A stretch of 64,000 nt of DNA, from positions 18,942 through 82,941 of the forward strand of contig NZ_CAJSLV010000067.1 of assembly GCF_907177275.1 (NCBI RefSeq), read 5' to 3'. Both the position numbers and the translations under genes were made by a program. The DNA comes from Actinacidiphila cocklensis. Lineage in GTDB: Bacteria > Actinomycetota > Actinomycetes > Streptomycetales > Streptomycetaceae. A model generated the notes under the pieces. That model saw only the letters and a list, made by a program, of their open reading frames with translations. It was not told the DNA's origin and searched no databases. This document shows, piece by piece, positions 42,274 to 51,536 of the stretch (positions are counted from its first letter, which is position 1; each line of letters starts with the position of its first letter).

Positions 42274-44256
42274 TCAGACTCCGCTGATCGTCCACTGGTT
42301 GTTGGTGCTGGAGTTCGGTGCCCACATCACCGCGGTGGAGCCGGCCGTGGTGCTGCCGGAGCCGTCAAGGGCGGTGCCGGTACCGCGGTTGACGATCTGG
42401 TAGCGGCTGTTGCCCACACTGGTGAGCGACCACTGCTGGTTGTTGCCGCCGTTCCATGTCGTCTGCCGGGCCGGAGCGCCGTTGGCGGTGTTGCCCCAGC
42501 TGTCGGCCACCATCCCATTGGTGCGGTTGACGATGCGGTAGTAGCCGTTGCCGAGGTCCACCAGTTGCCACTGGAGGTTGCTGCTCCCGTCGTAGTTCCA
42601 CTGCTTGAGGTTGGAGCCGGAGGCGACGTTCCCACCGCTGTCCAGCACCAGTCCGCTGGTCACGTTGGCGATCTTGACGTACCCGGTTCCGGTCCCACCG
42701 CCGCCCAGCGCGGGGATCTGGCCGGAGAAGGTGAGCTTGACCGTGTAGGCCAGCGCGTTGAAGGGCGCGTTCGAGGAGGGCATGGCCAGGTGCAGGCCGG
42801 AGCCGTCCTGGGTCGGCGTGGGCAGGCTGATGTAGCTGCCTGCGCTGTTGTCCAGCAGTTGGGCGCTGGTCAGGCTGCTGATGTTGAACTGGTTGGAGTT
42901 GAGGGAGGTGACGGTCATGGTGCCGCCCTGCCAGCCCAGGGAGGTGGCGTAGAGCACCGTGTTGTCCTGGCTGCGGGTGAACCGGACGTCCTTGGCGACG
43001 CCGGCCTTGGGACCGCTGAAGGAACCGCCGCCCATCGCCGTCGGGCCCTCGCCGTAGCTGGACCAGGAGCGGGTGCCGTAGATGGCCTCTCCGAAGCGGC
43101 CCAGCCAGTCCCCCATGCCGCGCAGGACCGTCTGCTGCCCCGAGGGGATGGTGCCGTCGGCCATGGGTGCGATGTTCAGCAGCATGGTGCCGCCCTTGGC
43201 GGTCCGGTCGATCAGCGCGTGCAGCAGTGCCTGGGTCGTGTAGTAGCCGATGCCCGCGGTGTAGCACCAGCTGGACGAGGAGATGCTGTCGTCCGTGAGC
43301 CAGTAGGGGGTGAGCAGCCCCGCCGGGCCGCCGCGTTCGAAGTCGAAGACCTCGCCCTTGTTGTCCAGGCCGTCCTTGTAGGTCGCGGCCACGTCCCTGT
43401 TCCAGGCGACAGCCTTGTTGTAGTAGTACGCCAGGAACTGCAGCCGGTAGGACTCCTGCACCAGGCCCAGATCGAAGTCCTGCCAGATCAGGTCGGGTTG
43501 GTAGCCGTCGATGACCTCGATCAGCTTGTTGTACCAGAGCTGGTTCTCCGCGGCCGACCCCTGCTGTCCGAAGAGGATGCGCAGTGTCGGGTCCGACTGG
43601 TTCGGCACGTGGTCGTAGTAGCCGTTGAAGTGGTAGGCGTGGTGCAGCGAGGCCATGAACTTCAGACCCTGCCCGCGGATGGCCTGGGCGTGCTGCGCCA
43701 CGAGGTCGAGCTTGGGCCCGTGCTGGACCGAGTTCCACGGGTTGGAGGAGCTGTTCCACATCGAGAAGCCGTCGTGGTGCTCGGCGACCGGGCCGGCGAA
43801 CCTGGCGCCCGCGGCCTTGAACAGCTGCGCCCAGGCGGCCGGGTCCCAGTTACCGCCCTGCGAGGCCAGCTTGGGCGCGAACTGCACGAAGTTGCCGGCC
43901 TTGTCGCGGGCACCGTCGATGAAGTTGTTGTACGGCCACGACGAAGGATCGCCGTAGGTGGCGATGTGGTGCTGGTTCTCGGCCGAGCCGCCGATGTACA
44001 TGTTGCGCGGGTACCACTCGTTCCCGAACGCGGGAACGCTGAAGACGCCCCAGTGGTAGTAGATGCCGAACTTCGCGTCCTGGAACCAGGCCGGGGCCGG
44101 GGGGTGCTGATCCACCGAGGACCAGCTCGCGCTGTAGCTGCCGGGGCCGTCGGTCGCGGCGGCGTCGGGGGCGAACCGCAGCAGTCCGAAGGCAGTGGCC
44201 GCACCGGCGGCCGCCAGCAGGCTGCGCCGGCTGATCGGCGCGGAAGAGGAAGACAT
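42274..44256 (-). CDS. Secreted GH29 alpha-L-fucosidase with C-terminal ricin-type lectin domain
   Basis: 660 residues with a Tat-like signal (SRRSLLAAAG). The catalytic domain (about 45-390) shows FGIYYHWGVFSVPAFGNEWY and EHHDGFSMWNS, with the nucleophile Asp in LIWQDFDLG (about 260), the GH29 signature. A beta-sandwich follows, then a RicinB_lectin_2-type beta-trefoil (about 520-660; three repeats such as YVKIANVTSGLVLDSGG). It should release terminal alpha-L-fucose from plant glycans outside the cell. It lies 68 bases downstream of the GH59 gene on the same strand, so both are probably read from the operator-bearing promoter at 46834. An L-fuconate dehydratase lies 10 kb away. Confidence 0.88.
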   Translation of the reverse strand: MSSSSAPISRRSLLAAAGAATAFGLLRFAPDAAATDGPGSYSASWSSVDQHPPAPAWFQDAKFGIYYHWGVFSVPAFGNEWYPRNMYIGGSAENQHHIATYGDPSSWPYNNFIDGARDKAGNFVQFAPKLASQGGNWDPAAWAQLFKAAGARFAGPVAEHHDGFSMWNSSSNPWNSVQHGPKLDLVAQHAQAIRGQGLKFMASLHHAYHFNGYYDHVPNQSDPTLRILFGQQGSAAENQLWYNKLIEVIDGYQPDLIWQDFDLGLVQESYRLQFLAYYYNKAVAWNRDVAATYKDGLDNKGEVFDFERGGPAGLLTPYWLTDDSISSSSWCYTAGIGYYTTQALLHALIDRTAKGGTMLLNIAPMADGTIPSGQQTVLRGMGDWLGRFGEAIYGTRSWSSYGEGPTAMGGGSFSGPKAGVAKDVRFTRSQDNTVLYATSLGWQGGTMTVTSLNSNQFNISSLTSAQLLDNSAGSYISLPTPTQDGSGLHLAMPSSNAPFNALAYTVKLTFSGQIPALGGGGTGTGYVKIANVTSGLVLDSGGNVASGSNLKQWNYDGSSNLQWQLVDLGNGYYRIVNRTNGMVADSWGNTANGAPARQTTWNGGNNQQWSLTSVGNSRYQIVNRGTGTALDGSGSTTAGSTAVMWAPNSSTNNQWTISGV

Positions 44257-44324
44257 GCGTGAGCCTCTCAGATCGGGTTTCGAGGTGGTTCGGCTGATCG
44301 GGAGCCGTCCGGCCGGGTCCCGGC

Positions 44325-46730
44325 TCAGCCGCGCGTCCACTTCTGGTTGCTGCTCCCGGTGCACGTCCACAGCTCCAGCAGGGTGCCGTTGGCGGTTCCG
44401 TTGCCCGTGGCGTCCAGGCACAGGCCGGACTGCACACCGGTGATGGTGCCGTTGGCGTTGATCGTCCACTGCTGGTTGCCGCCGCCGTTGCAGCCCCAGA
44501 TGTCCACCTTGGTGCCGGGGGTGGTGCCTGCGCCCGACGCGTCGAGGCAGTCGCCGCCGTAGACCCGCAGCTCGTGGGACGAGGTGCTGGTCCACTGCTG
44601 GTTGCTGCCGCCGTTGCAGTCCCACAGCTCCACCTGAGTGCCGGCTGTCTGCGACTGGTTCGGCACGTCCGCGCACCTGCCGGAGGCGACGCCGACGATC
44701 GTGGACGTGGTGCCGCCGTTCCCACCGCTGCCGGGGGTGATGGACAGGTTGTCGAACTGCGCCGTCTCGGTCTGACCGGTCTGGTAGCCGACCTGTCCGC
44801 CGGCAAAGGTGTAGTCGTTCACGGAGCCGACCGCCGCACCGTCGACCACCGCGGAGATGGTCGAACCGGCAAAGGTGAGAGCCAGGGTGTGCCACCGGTT
44901 GGTGCCCAGCGCCGCGACCGTGCCGTGGGCCAGGGTAGAGACGCTTCCGTTGGTGCTCGAACTCAGGATCGACCACGCGCCCGCGTCGGTCACCCGCAGG
45001 TGGTAGGCGTTCAGGCCGCCGGTGGTGGTGTAGTCCTGCGAGTTGGCGCGGCCGAGCAGGTCGGCGTATCCGGACTGTTCCAGCAGCACATCGGAGGAAA
45101 CGGTGTAGTTGCTCCAGCCCACGTCACCGAGCAGGGCGTGCGGATCGGACAGCGCGTCCCAGGTGATCGGCTTCTGCGGGCTCATCTGGCGCACGCACAT
45201 CCCGCTGCGGCTGCCCCCGCAGGCTGTCGCCTCGAAGGCGCCCTGCCAGTCCATGAGGTACTTCGCCTCGGTGCCGGCCGCGTAGCTGTCGAAGGAGTCG
45301 CTGTACGGCAGTCCCAGCGAGCCCTGGCTCGGGCCGGTGGCGGTGCCCTTGCCCTGACCGGTGGTGGTGGTCACGGTGTAGACGCGGCCGGGCTGCACGG
45401 TGAGGCTGAAGCTGCCGCCGGACGGGGTGATGTCCGTGGCGTGCACGAAGTAGTCGGCCGGGTTGCTGGAGTTGACGTTCGTCGACCACACGTGGACGGC
45501 TCCGGTGGACAGTCCCCCGCTGACGTTGAAGTTCAGGGTCTGGGCGCTGCCGGCGTCCATCGTCTCGATCACCGTGGAGTAGTCCGAGTTGTTGGTGGAC
45601 TTCAGCGACACGTAGCTGCCGTTGGCGCGGTTGCCGCCGATGTAGCCGCTCGACGAGTCGAGGTACTTCCAGCCAGGGGCGGTGAACTGGCTGGTCTGCG
45701 CCATCACCCAGGCGTTCTTGCCGATCGAGTAGGAGCCGGACCACGGCTGGGAGGCCAGGGCGAGTCCCATGGTGGGGTACGGCAGGTTCGGCGTGATCGA
45801 GGCGACGACCGGCCAGTTGAGATAGGCCGTCATCTTCCCGTCGATGTAGCCGCGGTTGATGCCGCGCGCCATCGCCTGGGCACCGCCGTTGTAGTCGTCG
45901 GACCCGTTCTCGCTCGCCCACAGCTGCTTGCCGGACGACAGGGCGGCCGCCGGGACACTGCAGTTGGACTGGGACGAGCGGTACCCGCACGGGTAGTGCG
46001 TGCCGATGACGCCCACCGAGGCAGCAAACGTCGGGTTGGAGTTGACGTCATTGGCGATGGTCCAGTCGGAGTCGGCCCCGACGATCTTGATCGCGGAGTA
46101 GCCGTTGCTGTTGAGCGCGCTGCGCAGCTGCTCGTACCACGAGACGTTGTAACCCCGCTCGTTCCAGCCGCCGAGATAGTCGATGGTCAGCCCGTGCTGC
46201 TTGGCACAGCCCAGCCATGAGACCAGGTAGTTGACCATGTCGGTGGACCAGAAGTTGCCGTTGCCGATCCAGCCGGGGGCACCCCAGGCCAGCCCGTACA
46301 GCTTGATGTTCGGGTTGCGCGCCTTTGCCTGCTCCATCAGCCACCACTCGTAGCCACGGTTGCAGTTCAGGTCGGACCGGGTGTGCTGGTGGCTGGGCTC
46401 GGCGCCCGAGGTGGAGTTGGTGTCGCCGCCGATCTCGGCCTTGAGGATCTGCAGGGAGGCGCCGTAGGCGGGCTTGAACAGGTAGTCCAGGATCTGGCCT
46501 CGCTGGGGCTCGGGATAGTCGACCAGGAGTCTGCTGTTGCCGCCGCCGCCGCTGATGGCGCCGACGCCGTCGAACGTCCGGCCGCCGGAGGCGCCGTCGA
46601 TCGTGATGGAGGTCGCGGCATGGGCCGGCGACGCGCCCGTGCCCACGATGCCGCCGGCTGCGAGGAGAAGGCCCAGGAGCACGACCGTCGAGGCTCGCAT
46701 TCGCCGGAACAACAGGCCGAGTGCTGACAC
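44325..46730 (-). CDS. Secreted GH59 galactocerebrosidase-like beta-galactosidase with C-terminal CBM13
   Basis: 801 residues; GTG 46730 follows AAGGAAT and a signal peptide ends near AHAAT. The catalytic domain matches galactosylceramidase closely: TFDGVGAISGGGGNSRLLVD, YPEPQRGQILDYLFKP and LKAEIGGDTNSTSGAEPSH. The acid/base Glu is in LGGWNERGYN (about 188) and the nucleophile Glu in LWASENGSDD (about 272). A beta-sandwich and a lectin-like beta-jelly-roll (about 475-665) complete the GH59 architecture, and a CBM13 follows (about 675-801). Animal GH59 cleaves galactosylceramide. A secreted, lectin-tailed bacterial copy among plant cell-wall enzymes probably removes terminal beta-galactose, for example from arabinogalactan. 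Confidence 0.85.
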   Translation of the reverse strand: MSALGLLFRRMRASTVVLLGLLLAAGGIVGTGASPAHAATSITIDGASGGRTFDGVGAISGGGGNSRLLVDYPEPQRGQILDYLFKPAYGASLQILKAEIGGDTNSTSGAEPSHQHTRSDLNCNRGYEWWLMEQAKARNPNIKLYGLAWGAPGWIGNGNFWSTDMVNYLVSWLGCAKQHGLTIDYLGGWNERGYNVSWYEQLRSALNSNGYSAIKIVGADSDWTIANDVNSNPTFAASVGVIGTHYPCGYRSSQSNCSVPAAALSSGKQLWASENGSDDYNGGAQAMARGINRGYIDGKMTAYLNWPVVASITPNLPYPTMGLALASQPWSGSYSIGKNAWVMAQTSQFTAPGWKYLDSSSGYIGGNRANGSYVSLKSTNNSDYSTVIETMDAGSAQTLNFNVSGGLSTGAVHVWSTNVNSSNPADYFVHATDITPSGGSFSLTVQPGRVYTVTTTTGQGKGTATGPSQGSLGLPYSDSFDSYAAGTEAKYLMDWQGAFEATACGGSRSGMCVRQMSPQKPITWDALSDPHALLGDVGWSNYTVSSDVLLEQSGYADLLGRANSQDYTTTGGLNAYHLRVTDAGAWSILSSSTNGSVSTLAHGTVAALGTNRWHTLALTFAGSTISAVVDGAAVGSVNDYTFAGGQVGYQTGQTETAQFDNLSITPGSGGNGGTTSTIVGVASGRCADVPNQSQTAGTQVELWDCNGGSNQQWTSTSSHELRVYGGDCLDASGAGTTPGTKVDIWGCNGGGNQQWTINANGTITGVQSGLCLDATGNGTANGTLLELWTCTGSSNQKWTRG

Positions 46731-47329
46731 AGTGGATTCCTTTCGCAGGGTGGGAGGTCTCCTGCGGCCGGAGTCGGAGATCCGGCCCGCAGGACCCGCT
46801 GACTGTGGTGCTTGCGGCAATCGCCCCTGGTGCGTTAGCGCTCACATTCCAGAAGTGCCGGAAAGTGCGGTCCTGAAGTGGGATTGCCGAGAGGTTTCGA
46901 GGTCAGACGGTGCTCTCAACTCCGCAGGTCTGTCAAGGGTGCGAAGTCCGGTCCGGACCAAGAAAGTTGCCGAATGCGAACACCGACGGGCGCCTCGTGC
47001 CGCCACGACTCCAGCCTCGATCCCCGGGTCGGCACCGGGTCGCGCCGACACCCGTCGAGGGGATGCGCGTGTGATCAACGCGCCGCTTGTGATAAGGGTT
47101 GACAGAGCATGCAGGGTGATGCAGGATGCCGCCGTTGCCCAAAAGACATCCCATCTCCCCACCCGAGAGCAGTCTCTCGCAAAGGTTCGGATGTTAGCGC
47201 TCACGTCCTTTGCGAGCCGAGCCCGCAGCGCAGCAACGCCGGCTCGGCGCCGGTGCGAATCCCGGCTGCTGACGCCCCTGCGGGCCGGCGCACTGCGGCT
47301 CCTGTCCCCCCACAAAGAAGGAAGCGCCC
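46731..47329. promoter_or_regulatory. Divergent promoter region of GH59/GH29 and CE1 with two LacI-type operators
   Basis: Exact GTTAGCGCTCAC cores lie at 46834-46845 (toward GH59) and 47193-47204 (toward CE1). On the plus strand TTGACA (47099-47104), 17 bases, CAGGAT (47122-47127) forms a promoter for CE1 with the operator about 65 bases beyond the -10. A TTGACA on the minus strand (46936-46931) may serve GH59, but its -10 is unclear. No gene is visible in the interval. Confidence 0.7.
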
Positions 47330-48706
47330 ATGAGACGCAGATCCCTCCTCATGCCCGTTCTGGCCGCGTTGGCTCTGGTCCTGGCCGCCGCCGGCACGGC
47401 ACTGAGCACCACCCTCGGCACGGGTGCGTCGCCCACCGCCGTCAGAGCCGCCGCGGCCACAGCCGGGTGCGGCAAGGCTCCGACGCTGGCGAGCGGCACG
47501 CACACGATTCAGAGCAGCGGTCAGAACCGCAGTTACATCCTGAGAGTCCCGGCCAACTACGACAACAGCCGCCCCTACCGGCTGGTCTTCGGGTTCCACT
47601 GGGTGGGCGGCACCATGAACGACGTCGACTCGGGCGGGACCGACGGCTACAACTGGTCCTACTACGGGCTCAGGCGCCTGGCCGACAGTGCGAACAACGG
47701 CACGATCTTCGTCGCGCCCCAGGGCATCAACAACGGCTGGGCCAACTCCAACGGACAGGACGTCACCTTCGTCGACGACATGGTCGGGCAGCTCGAGTCC
47801 GGCCTGTGCGTCGACACCACACAGGTGTTCTCGTCCGGGTTCAGCTACGGCGGATCGATGACGTACGCACTCGCCTGCGCCCGGCCGACGGTCTTCCGCG
47901 CGGTCGCGGTGTACTCCGGGGCGAACCTCAGCGGTTGCAGCGGGGGCACCCAGCCCGTCGCGTACATGGGGCTGCACGGCATCAGGGACAACGTCCTGCC
48001 GATCGCCAACGGGCGCTCGCTGCGGGACACGTTCGTCAGGAACAACGGCTGCACCCCGCAGAATCCGCCGGAGCCGGCCTACGGAAGCCTGACGCACATC
48101 ATCACCGCCTACTCCGGGTGCAGGTCCGGGTACCCGGTGGTGTGGGCGGCCTTCGACGGAGCGGGCCACGACCCCGGCCCCATCGACGGGTCGACCGGGG
48201 ACGGCTGGCGCACCTGGACCTCGGGAGAGGTGTGGAAGTTCTTCACGCAGTTCGACTCCTCCACCCCGCCCACCAGCCAGCCCCCCACGAGCCAGCCTCC
48301 CACCACCCCGCCGGCGGGCAACCGGCAGATCGTGGGCCAGCAGTCCAACCGCTGCATCGACATCAACAACTCCTCGACCGCCAACGGCACGCAGGCGGCG
48401 CTGTGGGACTGCAACGGCGGTAGCAACCAGCAGTGGAGTTACACCTCGGGCAAGCAGCTCATGGTCTACGGCAGCAAGTGCCTCGACGCCTCCGGACAGG
48501 GAACCGCCAACGGCACCGCCGCGGTGATCTGGGACTGCAACGGCCAGGCGAACCAGCAGTGGAACCTCAACTCCAACGGCACGATCACCGGAGTCCAGTC
48601 GGGGCTGTGCCTCGACGCCTCCGGCCAGGGAACCGCCAACGGCACGAAGATCCAGCTGTGGACCTGCACGGGCGGTTCGAACCAGCAGTGGAGCCTGCGC
48701 AGCTGA
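47330..48706 (+). CDS. Secreted CE1-type (feruloyl esterase/PHB depolymerase-like) esterase with CBM13
   Basis: 458 residues with a signal peptide. The alpha/beta-hydrolase domain (about 45-310) has YRLVFGFHWVGGTMNDV as oxyanion region, the nucleophile Ser in FSSGFSYGGSM (about 172), a candidate acid Asp in GIRDNVLPIANG and the His in FDGAGHDPGP. This is the LpqC/PHB-depolymerase branch of CE1, where bacterial feruloyl and acetylxylan esterases occur. A Thr/Pro linker (PPTSQPPTSQPPTTPP) leads to a CBM13 (about 330-458). In a xylan-degrading set under the xylanase-type operator, it most likely removes feruloyl or acetyl groups from arabinoxylan. Confidence 0.82.
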   Translation: MRRRSLLMPVLAALALVLAAAGTALSTTLGTGASPTAVRAAAATAGCGKAPTLASGTHTIQSSGQNRSYILRVPANYDNSRPYRLVFGFHWVGGTMNDVDSGGTDGYNWSYYGLRRLADSANNGTIFVAPQGINNGWANSNGQDVTFVDDMVGQLESGLCVDTTQVFSSGFSYGGSMTYALACARPTVFRAVAVYSGANLSGCSGGTQPVAYMGLHGIRDNVLPIANGRSLRDTFVRNNGCTPQNPPEPAYGSLTHIITAYSGCRSGYPVVWAAFDGAGHDPGPIDGSTGDGWRTWTSGEVWKFFTQFDSSTPPTSQPPTSQPPTTPPAGNRQIVGQQSNRCIDINNSSTANGTQAALWDCNGGSNQQWSYTSGKQLMVYGSKCLDASGQGTANGTAAVIWDCNGQANQQWNLNSNGTITGVQSGLCLDASGQGTANGTKIQLWTCTGGSNQQWSLRS

Positions 48707-48825
48707 GCAGGGCTCGGATGCCAGGCGCCGTGCGGTCCGGCCGGAAGGCTTGCCGCGGGATCTCGCGGTGGCAGTCCGGGAGCGCCTGGAGCCTTTCCTC
48801 CAGGTGGACTGCCGCCGTATAGGGG

Positions 48826-48857
48826 GCCGTCCTCGGCCGGTGGGGGCCGAGGACGGC
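48826..48857. terminator. Bidirectional terminator
   Basis: GCCGTCCTCGGCC (48826-48838) and GGCCGAGGACGGC (48845-48857) form a perfect 13-bp stem with a 6-base loop between the converging CE1 and larE genes. Confidence 0.8.
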
Positions 48858-48864
48858 TCTCGCG

Positions 48865-49701
48865 TCACGGCGGGCTGATGAGAAGGTCGTTCAGCGCGCC
48901 GGAGCGGAACGCGGCCACTTCGACCGCGCCCGCGTCGAACCCCGCGGCAGCCACGACCTCGCAGAGGCCGGGAACCGCGGCCGCGGCGGACAGGGCATCC
49001 GCCGGCACCTCGATACGTGCCCGGCGACCACCGAGGTCCCTCACCCGCAGGTCCGCCACCTCGACACCCGCCGTGCCGAGCCTGGCCCGTACGGCGGCCT
49101 CCGCCCGGTCGATACGGGCCAGCCTGGGGCCGGAGATCCGCAGTCCGTAGACGACACGGCTGGCCAGGCACGGGGTGGCGGGCTTGTCCCAGGTGGGCAG
49201 GGACCAGTGACGACTGAGCCGGCGCACCCGCGGCTTCGTCAGGCCGGCGCTCAGCAGCGGCGTCAGGACACCGCGTTCGCTTCCGGCCCGGATACCGGGC
49301 CGGAAGGGGTCGGCCGCGTCGTCGGCGTTGGTTCCGGTGGCCACGTGGCGGAATCCTGATTCGGCCGCGAGCCTGCCGATCGAGTCGAGGACCTCCGACT
49401 TGCAGAAGTAGCAGCGGTCCGGGCCGTTGGCGCGGTAGCCGGCGCGTTCCAGCTCCCTGGTCCTGGGCGTGCGGTGGGTGACGCGCAGGGTCGCGGCCAG
49501 TTCCGCGGCCCGCTCCAGCTCTCCCGAGGCCAGGCTCTCGGAAACGGCGGTGACAGCCAGGACGTTGGCGGCCCCCAGCGCCCGTACCGCGGCGGCCAGA
49601 ACCAGAGCGGAGTCGGCACCCCCGGAGAACGCGACGGCGACCGATTCCCTCCCCTCGAACTGCCCCAGAAGCTCAGCCGCATCGACTTCCACGTCGCTCA
49701 T
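48865..49701 (-). CDS. larE: LarE, sulfur transferase for nickel-pincer nucleotide synthesis
   Basis: 278 residues. The PP-loop AFSGGADSAL (about 24-33) binds ATP. The RCYFCKSEV block (about 97-104) and WDKPATPCLASR (Cys178) are family features. In the Lactiplantibacillus protein the equivalent Cys176 is the sacrificial sulfur donor, and this enzyme keeps that cysteine. LarE activates the carboxylates of pyridinium-3,5-biscarboxylic acid mononucleotide and inserts sulfur into them. The ATG overlaps the larC stop (ATGA), so translation is coupled. It is the last gene of the lar operon, directly before a terminator. Confidence 0.92.
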   Translation of the reverse strand: MSDVEVDAAELLGQFEGRESVAVAFSGGADSALVLAAAVRALGAANVLAVTAVSESLASGELERAAELAATLRVTHRTPRTRELERAGYRANGPDRCYFCKSEVLDSIGRLAAESGFRHVATGTNADDAADPFRPGIRAGSERGVLTPLLSAGLTKPRVRRLSRHWSLPTWDKPATPCLASRVVYGLRISGPRLARIDRAEAAVRARLGTAGVEVADLRVRDLGGRRARIEVPADALSAAAAVPGLCEVVAAAGFDAGAVEVAAFRSGALNDLLISPP

Positions 49702-50852
49702 GACCCGTCCTCCTCGCGGGCCGCGGCAGCCGCGGCCAACTCCGCCACTTCGCGCAGTGAAAGGCCGAGCCTGGCCGCCGCCGCCGCGACATCGTCGTGT
49801 TCCGCCTTGACCCGGTACGGCCCGTGCTTGACCCGGACCGCCGCTCCCCGCACGTCCACCACCTCGGTGTGCCGCGGAAGCACGCTGCGGGAGATGTCGC
49901 TCCTGCGGATGCCCAGCGTGCCCGTCTCGGCCGACATCAACTCCTGCACGGAGTCGGCCAGACCGGGGTGGCACAGGCAGTGCAGCACGTGCGCCGGACG
50001 GCCCTTCTTCATCACCGCCGGCGTCACCCAGGCGTCCAGCGCGCCCGCTTCGAGGACCCGGTGGACCACGTGGGCCAGCGTTTCGCCGGTGACGTCGTCC
50101 AGGTTGGTCTCCAGCAGGGCGACGCTCTCCCGGCCTGCCGGCACGCCCTCGGCCACGGTGACGGCGCACACGTTGGGCCGGTCGCCGAGGGTCCGGGTGC
50201 CGGCGCCGTAGCCGGTACGCCCCAGCACCGCGGGCGGCAGCGGCTCGTACCGGGCGGCCACCGCGGACAGCACGGCCGCAGCCGTGGGCGTGACGGTCTC
50301 GCCGGGGATGTCCGTGCCTGTCACGACGGCCCCCCTGAGGAGTTCCAGCGTGGCCGGGGCGGGGACGGGGATGATGCCGTGCGCCGAGCGCGTGCGCCCG
50401 ACGCCGAGCGGCAGCGGACCGCAGACGACCTCCGTGACACCGAGGTGGTGCAGCGCCGCCGCGATACCGACGATGTCGACGACCGCATCGTGCCCGCCGA
50501 GTTCGTGGAGGTGCACCTCGTGCGGATCGACGCCGTGCAGCCTGCCCTCCACCTCGGATATCGCGGTCAGGGCCGCGGCGGCGAGCACCGAGACGGGCCT
50601 CGGCCGGACGCGCGAGACCATGTCCACCAGCCGGCCCGCCGGGCGTTCCGTGGCGGTGTCGCTCACCTCCACCCGTACCCGTACCGCGGCCAGGCCGTGC
50701 GTGGTGACCCGCTCCGCCGACAGCTCCCAACCGGTCAGACCGGTGGAGCCGATGGCCTCCCTGATCCGGTCCACGGGCGCCCCCGCGTCGATGAGAGCAG
50801 CCAGCAGCATGTCCCCGGCCAGGCCGGAGAACGGATTGATCCAGCAGATCAC
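49698..50852 (-). CDS. larC: LarC, nickel insertion protein for the pincer cofactor
   Basis: 384 residues. GTG 50852 overlaps the larB stop (GTGA) and follows GGGAGGA. Family blocks include INPFSGLAGDMLLAALIDAG, HEVHLHELGGHDAVVDIVG, ETVTPTAAAVLSA and LETNLDDVTGE. It uses CTP to insert Ni(II) into the dithiolated nucleotide. In Lactiplantibacillus it is produced through a programmed frameshift between two reading frames (LarC1/LarC2). Here it is a single uninterrupted frame, as in many other bacteria. The poly-His segment of some LarC proteins is absent. Confidence 0.92.
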   Translation of the reverse strand: MICWINPFSGLAGDMLLAALIDAGAPVDRIREAIGSTGLTGWELSAERVTTHGLAAVRVRVEVSDTATERPAGRLVDMVSRVRPRPVSVLAAAALTAISEVEGRLHGVDPHEVHLHELGGHDAVVDIVGIAAALHHLGVTEVVCGPLPLGVGRTRSAHGIIPVPAPATLELLRGAVVTGTDIPGETVTPTAAAVLSAVAARYEPLPPAVLGRTGYGAGTRTLGDRPNVCAVTVAEGVPAGRESVALLETNLDDVTGETLAHVVHRVLEAGALDAWVTPAVMKKGRPAHVLHCLCHPGLADSVQELMSAETGTLGIRRSDISRSVLPRHTEVVDVRGAAVRVKHGPYRVKAEHDDVAAAAARLGLSLREVAELAAAAAAREEDGS

Positions 50853-51526
50853 GACGGGTCCTCCCGCGTCCGGGCGAGGCGGTGCGCCGCCATCGCGGCG
50901 CCGAATCCGGAGTCGATGTTGACCACGGTGATCCCGGCGGCGCAGGAGGCGTGCATCGCCAGGAGGGCGGTGACCCCTTCGAGTGACGCCCCGTACCCGG
51001 TGGACGTGGGGACCGCGACGACCGGGCAGGCGACCAGGCCGCCCACCACGCTGGCCAGGGCGCCCTCCATCCCCGCCACCACGATCACGGCGTCCTGCCG
51101 CCGCAACTGGTCCTTGACGGCCAGCACGCGGTCCAGCGCGGCGACGCCGACGTCGTGCCAGGCGGTGGTGGCCAGTCCGAGGCCGGTGGCGACGGCCGCG
51201 GCCTCGGCGGCCACCGGCCGGTCGGCGGTGCCGGCGGCCACGATGCCGAGCGCGAAGCCGCGCGGGGGTGCCGGGCGCCATGTCAGCAGCCGCGCCTCGG
51301 CGTCGTACCGCCCTGCGGGCACCTCCTGTGCGACGGCTTCTGCCTCGTCGGGTCCGATACGCGTGACCAGTACGGGGCCCTGGTTGTGCCGGAGCAGTGC
51401 GCTGACGATCCCGACGATCTGCCCGGCGGTCTTGCCGGGGCCGTAGACGACCTCGGGCACGCCCTGCCGGGCCTCACGGTCGACGTCGACCCGGGCGAAG
51501 CCCAGGTCCAGATAGGTGGTGTCCAC
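50849..51526 (-). CDS. larB: LarB, pyridinium-3,5-biscarboxylate mononucleotide synthase
   Basis: 225 residues. The GTG start at 51526 follows GAGGGGG, with larA ending 10 bases upstream. The C-terminal half is the PurE-like carboxylase/hydrolase fold (ALGIVAAGTADRPVAAEAA, VVAGMEGALASVVGGL, VAVPTSTGYGAS). The protein carboxylates and hydrolyses nicotinic acid adenine dinucleotide in the first step of the nickel-pincer cofactor pathway. Full length for the family. Confidence 0.92.
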   Translation of the reverse strand: MDTTYLDLGFARVDVDREARQGVPEVVYGPGKTAGQIVGIVSALLRHNQGPVLVTRIGPDEAEAVAQEVPAGRYDAEARLLTWRPAPPRGFALGIVAAGTADRPVAAEAAAVATGLGLATTAWHDVGVAALDRVLAVKDQLRRQDAVIVVAGMEGALASVVGGLVACPVVAVPTSTGYGASLEGVTALLAMHASCAAGITVVNIDSGFGAAMAAHRLARTREDPS

Positions 51527-51536
51527 GCGGACCCCC

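Noticed and set aside
46931..46936. Strong minus-strand promoter for GH59 at TTGACA
   Set aside because: The -35 is perfect but no acceptable -10 occurs at 16-19 bases, so I did not call it as a promoter.
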